Assembly (NCBI RefSeq): GCF_000151315.2
Contig: NW_011887292.1
Coordinates: 3,398,241 to 3,462,240, forward strand
Reading direction: 5' to 3'
Length of the DNA: 64,000 bases
Source of the DNA: Capsaspora owczarzaki ATCC 30864
Lineage: Eukaryota > Opisthokonta > Filasterea
Part shown: positions 1 to 10,100 of the stretch, piece by piece
How the letters are laid out: each line of letters opens with the position of its first letter
Numbering within the stretch: position 1 is the first letter of the stretch
Notes under the pieces: generated by a model
Database searches by the model: none
What the model saw: the letters and a program-made list of their open reading frames with translations, nothing else
What the model was told of the DNA's origin: nothing
Made by a program: the position numbers and the translations under genes

Positions 1-1515
1 GACGTCACTTCGCTGGCGGGCGGCACCAGTCGCGCCCTCGCTCGTGTGCTCGGCGAGATTTACAAACACCCGCTCAAAGTGTTCCGGCCCGGCCTCGACT
101 CGACCGAAGTCCTCCGCTTGCGAGCCATCCATGGTAAGGTTTTTTTGACGCCAACCTTCCTTCCATTGCCGTTGTTATGCTTTGGAGCTGCAAAACCAAC
201 GTTCAAATCTGAGGGAGAGGGAGTGGCCGTTTCGCCAAGACACAAACTTGTTGGCTCAGATTCAACCCAAAAACGATCAACGTCAACATGCACAAAACAA
301 ACAAAACAAACAAGCCAATGCTTACGTGATTGTCTTTGAATGGACTTGGTGTTAGATCTCAGAAAACTACACAATATTGCCAACCCAGACCACCAGTTTA
401 CAAGAACTCAAGTCTACTCCCAAATGTGGCGGAGCGAATCGCTGCGAAGCTACATGCATTTCCTGATTCCGCCCATTCTCATCAACGCGATGCTTGGGAG
501 CGTGGTCTTCTTCACCTACACGGAGGCTCGGTCTGCTCTCGATGCTCGCTGGCTTGATCAGATTGCCAAGGCGGCGCGGCAGGCAGATGCCGAACCCAAC
601 TCTGCGCTGCATGCTCGCCTGCACCCCTACGCGTCAACGCCCACGACGAAGCGCTTTGACTTCAACCTCACTGTCGGCGGGCTGCACGCAATGCAGGCGG
701 GAGCTCTTGCCGGTGCCGTCAACGCCATCATCGCCAATCCGATTGACTCGACCCATTGGTTCTACCTGCGCCGCGTCTCGGCAGAGATGAGTGCTGCGTT
801 GGCCTATCGGAATGTCGCGTCTGCAACGCCCATCCACCACTTTGCACAGTCGTCGCTTGTTTCCGAGCAGTCTGCGGCATTGGACAACAAGGCAATAAGC
901 CAACCCGTGTCGCACAGCCCGAGCGCACGGCCACTGGCACCGACTCTGCATGCCAGGATGGGGCTTTGGTCATCGCTGCTTGAGGTGTATCGGCAAAGCG
1001 GCGTCCTCGGGCTGTACAGCGGGCTGACAATCGGACTGGTTCGTGGCATCCTAGGGTATGGCGTCTTTTTCCAAGTGTACGAGCAGACGCTGACGCTGCT
1101 CCAAGGGAATATCGCCTTTCGTGTCTCTCGCGCCTTCCAGCAACGCAACTTTGAAGAGCTGTTCGAAACACTCGAGCTCGACACGAAAACATCACATTCT
1201 TCGCGACCACACCACCACTACCACCACCACCACTACATGGCGGTGATACTGGCTGGAAGCCTTGCCGGAGCCGGTTACCAGGCCGTTGCACATCCTCTCG
1301 GCGCTTTAAAACACGAAACCCTTGCGCACACAATAGCGGCAGGGCGCCGTGTCACCTTTGCCGCGATGCAGATCGCAGCCCGCCAGCTTGGTTGGTCTGG
1401 CATGACGGCTGGCTTTACGTCCTCGCTGTATCGAGCGGTGCCGTCTTCTGTCATTGGTTTGCTCATCTATGAAGCATTGCGAGACGATCCCACCGCCGTT
1501 TCGAGCTCGCTTTAA
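1..1515 (+). CDS. Mitochondrial carrier (SLC25)-like protein, 5' partial
   Basis: The reading frame enters from the left edge (frame 1). The first visible exon runs to 133, where CAT-G is followed by GTAAGG. The second exon begins somewhere between 356 and 413 (acceptors after 355, 388 and 412 all keep the frame) and ends at TAA 1513-1515. The second exon shows carrier-type repeats: a small-residue helix (QAGALAGAVNAIIANPID) with a P-x-D signature, then a segment like YRQSGVLGLYSGLTIGLVRG, which is the typical amphipathic loop and helix. A third repeat starts LAGSLAGAGYQAVAHPLG and ends with RAVPSSVIGLLIYEAL. The signature motifs are degenerate (the third lacks the acidic residue) and there is a His-rich insert near 1207-1236, so this is a divergent carrier. 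Carriers move metabolites across the inner mitochondrial membrane; the substrate here cannot be told. The N-terminus lies outside the window. Confidence 0.72.
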
Positions 1516-1830
1516 GCCAAAGTACAGTAACGTCAAAAACAATTAACAAACAATACAAATTCTGGTTTCTGCCCGTGCTTTTTGCTTCTTCCTCGTACCG
1601 ATGCACACGATCCAAGTCCTAGTTGATTGAGTTACGGTGCTGCTATGCTGATGGTCAGCTTTTTTTGGCAGTCCAGAATTGCAAAACACCCAACGCTGCC
1701 AATCCATTATCAGAAACAGCGATTCTTTTTGTTTTGTTCGTTTGTTTTGGTTTTGGCTGCTGTGAAAAACCGTTCCGCTTCGCTCTCGGCTGTGCATGCG
1801 TGGTGATCTGTTGAGCCAACACGCAACACC
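1516..1830. other. Intergenic region between carrier and MABP-TPR genes
   Basis: Tandem genes. The stretch is AT-richer than the exons, with short T-runs and repeated GTTTT-type words. It should hold the 3' UTR of the carrier gene and the promoter of the MABP-TPR gene. No TATA box, RNA gene or repeat that I can support. Confidence 0.4.
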
Positions 1831-2403
1831 ATGCCGGGTGACCGACGGATACAAGCAGCCGACCCAATACAAGCAGCCGAAGCCGAAGCCGGCGAAACGG
1901 CTGCGCTTGCTTCCGTCATAGGTGCAGCTGCAACGATGGCGCCACCGCCGCCGTTGATGCCGAGCATGTCGGGACCCATCTCGGACATTGGTCTGCTGCT
2001 CATCGAGAAGGAGACCCCGCCGCCCGGCTATCATGTAATGCAATGCAACGACAATCGGGTGACTTTTTTTTTTTTTTTTTTTTCGGGTGTTGAGGTCAAC
2101 GCTCGTCATTTCTTCACTTCTGCCTCGGTGCACATGTCTCATTGTGCGAGTTGCGTCCTTTTGTTTGAACAACCGCGCTTTTTGGGGTACTGCTTGCTCA
2201 GGTGATTACGCGGTCGCCGCTGGGACACTCGGCCAACCTCAACAAGGGCATCAAGCGGAAAAGCCGCAAGCTCGTCCTCTGCTTCAAGCGCGACGCCTCC
2301 TGCTCTCGGCCGCTCACCGACATTCGTCTGCTCTCAGACTCCGACCCAGTGCCACCCGGCGTGAGTTGCCTTGCGTTGCTGTGGCTTTTGGCTGTTTGAA
2401 GCG

Positions 2404-2445
<42 letters not shown>

Positions 2446-4403
2446 ATTCGGAGCTTTGTTGTAGAACCAACCATTTGCTCACCACTCGTCGGTCTTTTGG
2501 TTGCTCTCCGCAATTTCCCCCATTGGGCAGTATTCTGTTATTGTGAAAACGTACGGAGGAGCGGAAGCGGCTCTGAACGCTGGCGGCAAGCCCATGTTTC
2601 TGGCTTACACAAGGTAAAAGCCAGCTGTTCATTCCTTTTGGCTCGTTTCATGCGAGCCGCCCAAACCCCCCCCCCCAACCCGAGGCGGGCATGATACTAA
2701 CATTGCGCTCTTGATGCTCTTGTTCCATCACAGACAACCCATTTTGCGAGACTTGAGAGCTGCGCCGGTAATTCCGTTGAGCGAAGCGCTGGGTGCGAAC
2801 GAGCCAATCCCGCCCTCGCCAATGAGCTCAGAACACTCAATCCCTCCGTTTGGAGCTTTCAACAATGAGAGCCCGCAAGCAGAGACGGCGCTGCGGCAAC
2901 GCAACACATCTTTCACTTCCACCACCTCGTCCCTCTCGTCGTCACGATCCTCGTCGTCCCTGTCCTCCGCTCCAAATTCTGGAGACGACCCAAGCTCATT
3001 ACAAGCATCCTCCTCCTCCTCCGTCCACGCTTGCTCTGTTGGTGACCGGAGCGGACCACAGGCGGACGGCGAAACTGGGAATGAGAATAGCAATTCTGGG
3101 GCCACTTCGTTTGTCGACGGCGATCATGTGGTTGAAGGCCTGTCTGTCATCCTACCAAACCGCAACGAGCGCGCGCCGGATGGCTACATTACGCTGTCTC
3201 GCTTTACCAACGGGGCGATGACGCCTCTCTCGCGCAAGCGCGTGCACATTTGCTTCAAGCTCAGTTCGCGTTACTCTGTGGCGCGTGTGTCCAGCATGAT
3301 CGCGGAGGCTTTGCATCCACCAATGCCGAGCGCTTCCAATCACGAGCTCCTGCCCAGCTATCCTAGCGACGACGCCGCCATGTCACCAACGGCGGATTAT
3401 TTCGGCGATCCGGGCTTTCTGTACGATCTGCATCTGCATTATTGGGCTGGTCGTGCGGATCCGGTACTGAACGCCTTGTCATCGTTGCCGCGGCCGCTGT
3501 GCAACTACGAGCTGCTCCTCCGCACCAAAGTGCACATAATGCAGCAACGGTATGGTGCCGCGCTCGACGACTGTTTGCAGGCGATTCGGTTGCGTCCGTA
3601 CTATTTCAAGGTATGTTTTGTCGATTTTGTGAACGAGTCCTTGGAGAGTGCGACGCTCATCCCACGCCTTTTTGGTCGTGTATTCTCTTTTCTATGATTA
3701 TTTTTGCTTATTTTTTTTTTGTTTGCTTGCTTCTAATGCTGATCAGGGGTTTTCGGTACTTGGACGATTACTCGAGCGGCTCAACTTTCTGAACGAGGCT
3801 CGGTCGGCCTACCTGCTGTCCGCAGAGCGCTGCCTCCCGTTTGTAACACAGCCGCCTCAGGAGGGTTCGCTGCAGCCGCTTCCACCGGCGTATTCCGAGT
3901 GCCCCACGGCGCACTTTTTCGTGACTCGGCTCTTTCCCTTGCATCTCAATCCCAACCGGCCGCCAGTGTCAGAGTTGCAGGCAACCGACGAGGCCGAACT
4001 CTTCGATCCCGACGGCTTTGGAAAGCGGGCGCTGGCGCGAGTCAACCATCTGCTTGCAGACCAGCTTCGAGTGCAAGGCAACACAGCCTTCCAGTCGGGC
4101 GCGACGCAGAAAGCCCTGCAGCTCTATTCGCAAGGCCTGGAGATTGATCCGAGCAACGTCTTGCTTTACAGCAACCGCGCAGCTGCTTTCCTTGTCCAGG
4201 AAGATTACCAGAATGTGCTTCGTGACTCTGACTTGTGTCTCAAGCTCGACCCAAATTGGATCAAGGTCAGTCAGTCAGTCAGCGAAAAAATACCGCGGCT
4301 TCTTGGAGTGGGGGGAGAAAGTAGGGAGTGCTTCAGCTTGTCTCTGACTTTTTTTTTTTTTTTTTTTTTTCTTCTTTTTTTTTTTTTTTCTTCTTTTTTT
4401 TTT

Positions 4404-4436
<33 letters not shown>

Positions 4437-4816
4437 TGCTTTCGCAAGTCAAAAGCCCTCGAGCAACTCGGCCGCCTGGAGGAGGCACTTGCAGCGACGG
4501 TGGCGGGGCACTTGCAGCGACGGTGGCGGGTCTCGAGGTGGCGAAAGACGAGCCCACGCTCAGTCGCTGCAGAACAGTGCTGGACTCGAGTGCAGTCATG
4601 ATGAGCCCTTCCTTTGAATCGATCACATCCATCAAGACGCCACCTCCCTCTTACTCTTCCCATCAGACCAGCCCCGCCCCAACGACTGCCGCTGTAGGGC
4701 TGCATTGCCCCCAACTGCAACCAGCGGGCTCTGTGGGCTCTGGATGGGCCCACAACCAATATGCCTCGTCCTCGCGAGGACACAATGGCTCGCGTCCCAT
4801 CTCCTCTCAATCCTAG
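1831..4816 (+). CDS. MABP-domain and TPR protein, frame shifted by a 23-bp tandem duplication in the last exon
   Basis: Exons: 1831-2058, 2202-2360, 2531-2613, 2734-3610, 3747-4265 and 4449-4816, all GT-AG. The first half carries the repeated beta-prism pattern of MABP domains: ISDIGLLLIEKETPPPGY, then LTDIRLLSDSDPVPPG joined across an intron to YSVIVKTYGGAEAALNAGG, and a third element after a Ser-rich linker (RAPDGYITLSRFTNG). MABP domains bind membranes in MVB12 and DENND4 proteins. The second half has TPR-type helical repeats (GNTAFQSGATQKALQLYSQG and EQLGRLEEALAATVAG). In the last exon two identical 23-bp copies lie head to tail at 4484-4506 and 4507-4529. As sequenced, the frame changes there and stops at 4601 (672 aa). 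With a single copy the frame continues to 4816 (736 aa). The role is probably membrane trafficking (inference). Confidence 0.72.
4350..4437. repeat. T-rich tract with periodic CTTC interruptions
   Basis: About 88 bp of nearly pure T broken by regularly placed CTTC units. It lies in the last intron of the MABP-TPR gene, just before the acceptor at 4447-4448. It looks like a repeat-expanded polypyrimidine tract. Confidence 0.8.
4484..4529 (+). repeat. Perfect 23-bp tandem duplication in coding sequence
   Basis: Bases 4484-4506 and 4507-4529 are identical. Each begins GGCACTTGCAG and ends GGTGGCGG. Because 23 is not a multiple of three, the second copy shifts the frame of the TPR exon. Both flanks are coding in the frame that a single copy would give. 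Confidence 0.92.
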
Positions 4817-5075
4817 CGATTTCTCTTCTCTCTCCCCCCCCCACCTCCTCTCCTTTTTCTTCAGACGGGTTTAGGCTTTTTTTTTTTACTTTCTCCCTCT
4901 CGCACAAAGATTAAGTTCATGTTTTAACAATTCCCCCCCCCCCTTGTGTTTGATAGTCAGTGTTTGTAATATAGTTTCAGTTTCCTCTTCAGTTTCCTCT
5001 TTCAATCACGGTGTAATATACAATTTTGCAAACATCGAGCAGAGCCCAGCTCTATGCACTTTTGTCGGCTGCGAG

Positions 5076-6835
5076 CTACTGAGAGGTCTCAGATGTGCGC
5101 CATCGCTCATTGCGATGATAACTGTACACGAGCGACAGCGAACCACAGGTCATGACGTGCCATGCTGCGTGCCCTTGGAACAGGCTGTCTGGATTGCAAA
5201 GAATCTGTCGTCCACACAATGTGAGAGCCTTGTTTCATCGGGAGCAAGCCAAATCGAGTGAGACTGGTGCTTACGCGAGCAATATCCATCTGGTGCAAAC
5301 CAAAAGCGGCGATGAGGAGCAAGACGGCAATCACAATCAGTCGAGGTTGAGATGCAATGCGCGAGCGAACAGCATGCGCATATGCGGCATGCAGAATCAA
5401 TGCAACAATAACCATGGAAGCTGTGCAATGCCACGTTCCAAGAAGCCAAACACAAAAACAAGTCAGAACGCGGTGGCTGAGCAACGACAAAGGTTTCGCG
5501 CCCCAGCCAGAGAATACGTACCGACTGTCAGTGTCTCCCGTGGGGCAGTGCGAGCATCCGAATACGGAAGTTGTGAAATCTGGTAGAGGCCAAACACTCC
5601 AGCCGCGAGGCAAAGCAGAAACGCAGCAATTGCGCGGTCGGGCAACGTCGCATCGCTCAAGGTCAGCGGCTTCTCTTTGGCTGCCAGCACCACAGCGCCG
5701 TGAATGTACTTGAGGGCACTGAGACACAGGAATAGGTAGATGACGGAATACATGCCAGCGACATCAAGAATGTGACCTGATTTAATTTCAATAAAGAGAA
5801 TGAGGGAGTTTGTCAGCATTGTAGAATTAGCTTTGACAATCACACATGTGGCAGGCCGTACCTTCAAGGCAACGGCACGAGTGATTAGTAAAGGTTCCGA
5901 CTGCATGCACAATGTTGATGACTCCAAACACAACGGAAAGAATGGGATTGGCGCGAATCAAGTTCAAGGGTCGCGCCTTGTTGACGGAAGAGGCTTGTGT
6001 CGTGCCACTGCAGTGTGTACAGAGTCAGCATGCAAGCCCATAAACCCCCAAAGCAGGCATTCGATCAATGGCACAGCTTTACCCGAGCGGATTCGCCTGT
6101 TGTGATTCCAATCCGTGCGAACGCAGGTGCTTGAGGTCTCGTGCGGCACACTGCGTACATGAAACAAGGTCAGAATCAATCGATGCATGTATGTACAGTA
6201 ATGCCATGCACTTGATCTCGATCATCTCTTGTTCTGAGCATCATCTTACCGCAATCATGCAGATGCCAGCCGCCAAGAACGAAAAGTCTGTCAAAGGTGA
6301 GCAACCACAGCATTCATGCGAAACGCATTAGTACTGTATTCCCAGTTCTGCGTTCAATGCTCAATCTTGCGGGGGGGGGGATTGGATTCTTCCAATTTGG
6401 CGCATCGGTGTCTGGCGTTGAAACCATCGAACGAACGCCAAATTTGACCGAACCCCCCCCCCCAACCAACACCCGAAAGTAAACGTACCAGTGAACGCGT
6501 TGCTTGGTTCTCGCACAAATGCTCGCGAGCGATCCTGCATGTGACAAAAGCATCGGAAAAGCACAGCCTCGGCGCAGGTGAGTTGTTGCTGGGAGCGCTT
6601 CGATGCGAAATTTTGGAAATTCCTGGGTCGAAAATTTGGATTCGACGCTCTGACTTGCTTCTCCCCCCAGAAACAACCAACGTACCCGCTCGCACCATGG
6701 ACCAGGGTCTTGTGTGTAGGAAGCCCAGAAGTTGGCGTCGCTCAAGGGACCCGTGGCTGCGTACACGACGAGACCGACAATCGCCAAGTAGACAAACGCG
6801 AGCAACGCATCAGCGTGGGCAATCACCGAATGCAT
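5076..6835 (-). CDS. CREST-superfamily multi-pass membrane protein (alkaline-ceramidase-like)
   Basis: Eight exons, in transcript order 6686-6835, 6489-6534, 6249-6286, 6083-6150, 5862-6007, 5522-5776, 5275-5420 and 5076-5204, give 325 aa. All junctions are GT-AG and keep phase. Seven or eight hydrophobic helices are visible (LLAFVYLAIVGLVVYA near the N-terminus, then a run from about residue 120). CREST-family hallmarks occur in the expected order: VREPSNAFTDFSFLAAG near the N-terminus, a Ser/Thr-x3-His element (GTFTNH), an Asp after it (LDVAGMY), and HxxxH in the last helix (FQGHAAWHV). In alkaline ceramidases, PAQR and Per1 proteins these residues bind a zinc ion used in amide hydrolysis. 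The exact subfamily is unclear; ceramidase-like is the best guess. It probably sits in ER or Golgi membranes. The start ATG at 6835 lies in the promoter-side gap shared with the SHIP-like gene. Confidence 0.72.
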
Positions 6836-7130
6836 GTCTGCTTGTTTTGTTTGAAAAGAAAGAAGATTGAAGGAAAACAAAAACAGGAGTGAGCATCAGA
6901 TTGAATTCGTGCATTGCATTATTTTTTTGAATCTATTCAATAGAAGCGAGATGAATATTCTTCATTGCTGCAGCAATGGGGGGAAGCGGAGCGCCTTTCA
7001 AAATCAAGCTAGCTCCGCCACAATCCCAAACGATCACTTTTTTTTTTTTTTTTGTTTTTGTTTTTGTTTTTTTTTTTTTTTTTTCTTTTTTTTTCCCCCA
7101 ACCATCCAACTCGACTCAACTGCTCGCGCC
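6836..7130. promoter_or_regulatory. Divergent promoter region (CREST gene / SHIP-like gene)
   Basis: The two start codons point away from each other, 295 bp apart. A long T-rich stretch with TTTTG units (7038-7094) lies just 5' of the SHIP-like start. No recognised core element. Confidence 0.45.
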
Positions 7131-10100
7131 ATGTCTGCACCCTCGCAGCGCCCTGGTGCCGAGGCTGAATACGCAGTGCCCATCTCGTCTGCAGCAGCAG
7201 CAGCGCGCCGAGCGACCGAGGCTGCTCCTGCTGCTGCTCCTGCTCCTGCTGCTAATGCTGGCGATGGATTGTACTCTGTGCCCCGACCGAGGCCGCAGCC
7301 AGGCACAAAGCCCGCGCTCGCCAGCCAATCCGCACCAGCATCATCGCCTTCATCTTCATTCGGCTCAGCACCAGCACTAGCAGGAGGCCAGCCGCAGGTG
7401 GCTCCGAAGCCTGCGGTTGGAGGGGGCGCTCGACCAGGGCTTGCACACTCGTCCTCGGCCGACCAACCGAGCCCAGCGCGCCCGCCCCCGCCGCAACAGC
7501 AACAGCAACAGCAGCAGCAGCAACAACAACAGCAACCTGGAGCCGCTGCCTCAGGCGCACCGCCGCCGATCGCCCCGCGTCCTGGCGCCGCTCGCATTGA
7601 AGTGGACGATGACCATGTCTACATGAACTGGGCTCGCGCGAGCGCATCTGGCGGCTCCCGCGCGCTGTCGCCGTCGTCGTCTGCAAGCGCATTGCCATCG
7701 GCGCCAGGTAGCGCTGCGCCAGTGATTCCGCCGCGGCGAGTCCCGGGCACCAGCTCGCCTGCTGCTCCAGCTGCTCCTCTTGCTCCTGCTGCTCCTGCTT
7801 CTACTGAAGTCTCGTCGCCTGCGCCGACCCCTGTGGTTCTCTCGGACGAAAGCGAAACGGATGATCCGCCGTGGTTCCATCACCAGCTTGGACGCAGTGA
7901 TACGGAGCGGTTGCTCGGCGCGTGCGGCATCCACGGCGTCTTCCTTGTGCGTGGCTCGGAAACCACATCCAATGCCTACGTCCTTTGTGTCGGGTGAGTA
8001 ATGCGCTTGTCTTGCGTTTGTTTGTTTTTGTTGCATCCTTCTTCCAGGGTTACTTTTGCATGCTTCTCTGTCTCGTCTTGTTTGATCGCGCCAAAGAGCA
8101 AAAACTTGTGCCCTTTTCCATTCGACGTTCGAGGGCTTCGTCTCACAATCTTTTTTTGCTCGACACGCTTTTTATGAACTGCCTGAGCTCATTCACAAAT
8201 CCACAAGTGACATGCAACTCATCATCCCTCTGACGCTCTGCTCTGCTTTCCATTGGTTGTTTGCACCTGAACAGCACGCAAGACGGCCGCGTCACGCAAT
8301 ACCGCATTCTGCGCGATGCAAGCACCTCTCACTTTCACCTGGAACCAACCGACAATCACACCACGCCTCACTTTGAGACACTGAATGCACTGGTGCAGCA
8401 CTACTCGATGGACGACGGCGGAATTGCTTGCACGTTGCGCTATCCATTCGAGCGCGCATTTGTGTACGACGTTACTCCGACATCGACGACAACATCAAGC
8501 CCGTACTCGGTGCCGGCACCCTCGCGCAACCCATTCCTTGCCTCCACGGCCCAGTCCTCAGCCTCCAAGGCACCTGCGCCTGCTCCGTCGGCTTCCACCA
8601 CTGCCCTGCCGCGTGGCGATGCGCAAGAGCTCTGCTCTCTGACTTCGGTCTTCATGTCGCGGCTCGCAAAAGAGCAGACGACGTCGCTCAAGACCGATTC
8701 CGAGTTTGCCTTCATGCTGCGCCAGTACTTTGAGAACTTTATCTGCCAAGACGCCAACGCCGCCAAATCCGGCTCGACCGCGCGCCATGTGCGTGCCCTG
8801 CTCTGCACCGCGACCGATGCGTTTGAACAGGAGCTCGCAAAGTTCACCAAACGCGTGGAGGCTCTGCACAGGATTCTCACGGTCGACCCGACACAACCTC
8901 CCAGCGTCGACTCCACTGCTCCCACGTCTGCGGCGTCAGGAAGCTCTTCGCAGCCGTTCAACTCGACACCCACACCCACGTCCCCCACGAGTATCATGGA
9001 CGATGATCGCGGCGAAGATTTCGAGGCAACGACGAGCTCTCTTCCAGTCTACTCTGGCATGGACACGAGTGGCTATGCTGACGAGTATGGCAACTTTGGC
9101 TCGCTCAACTCGCGGTTGTCGGCAGCGCGCGAGTTGGTATCTCGTACCGATCGTGCGATTGCCCTCACACTGCACGATCGAACCTGCCAGCACACCACCC
9201 GGTTGGATCAGGCTGCAGACATTCAACAGCTCAAGGTTTCGCAGGGGGTGTATGCCTTTGCCGTCACGCACATCAAGGCAGAAGGCGCCATTCGCAGCAA
9301 GGCTCAGCTGACCATCGATATGCTCAAGGGCACGTTGCTTCTGAACAAGAAAGTGTTTGAGCAAAACAACATTCTTCAGCTGATCAAGTCGCGGTCCGAT
9401 AAGAAGCGTTTGGGCATCAAAGTGCATCTTTTGGGTCGAAAGGACTTTGCCTTCTCTGATGCAAAGGTGAGCAAGCAGCATCGAGCATCGTGGTGCTTGA
9501 TAATGTTGCGTCCACTGTGTTGGTTTGTAACTCATGTTTGCATGCGTCGTAGACTCGAGAGCAATTCTGTCAGCTGATGCAACAACTGAAAAACATCCAC
9601 TCTACTGCTGCGCCACGCCAGAAGAGCAAAGTCTCGGTCTATGTCGGCACCTGGAACTTGGGTAAAGCAGACAAAACCAAAAAAAAAAACAGACTTGCCA
9701 AAGCTGGCCCACCTGATGCTTGAATTTGGACTCGAAATCTCATGATGCTTCCTTAAAATCCACCTTGTTCTCAACAGGCAACGCAAAGCCACCAGAAGAC
9801 CTGTCAACCTGGTTGAACTGCAACGCCTTGCCTGATTCAAATTTTTTCCACGACATTGTGGTGATTGGCACGCAAGAAGGGTCGGTCAAGGAAAACGAGT
9901 GGATTGCTCATCTGAAAAAGCACTTGGGCGGCGAGGACAAGTACGAGGTCGTCGCGGTTTGCAGCCAGTGGCAGATGCGTCTTGTTGTGCTCGTGCGTGC
10001 CATCTACATGCACAAAGTCAGTCACGTGCAGCAGTCGCATGTAGCCACAGGCATTGCAAACGCGCTCGGCAACAAGGGCGCGGTCGGAGTGTCGCTCTTC

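Noticed and set aside
7038-7094. T-rich tract as a retroposon tail
   Set aside because: T and A runs of this kind occur in most introns and spacers here. No target-site duplication or element body was seen next to any of them.
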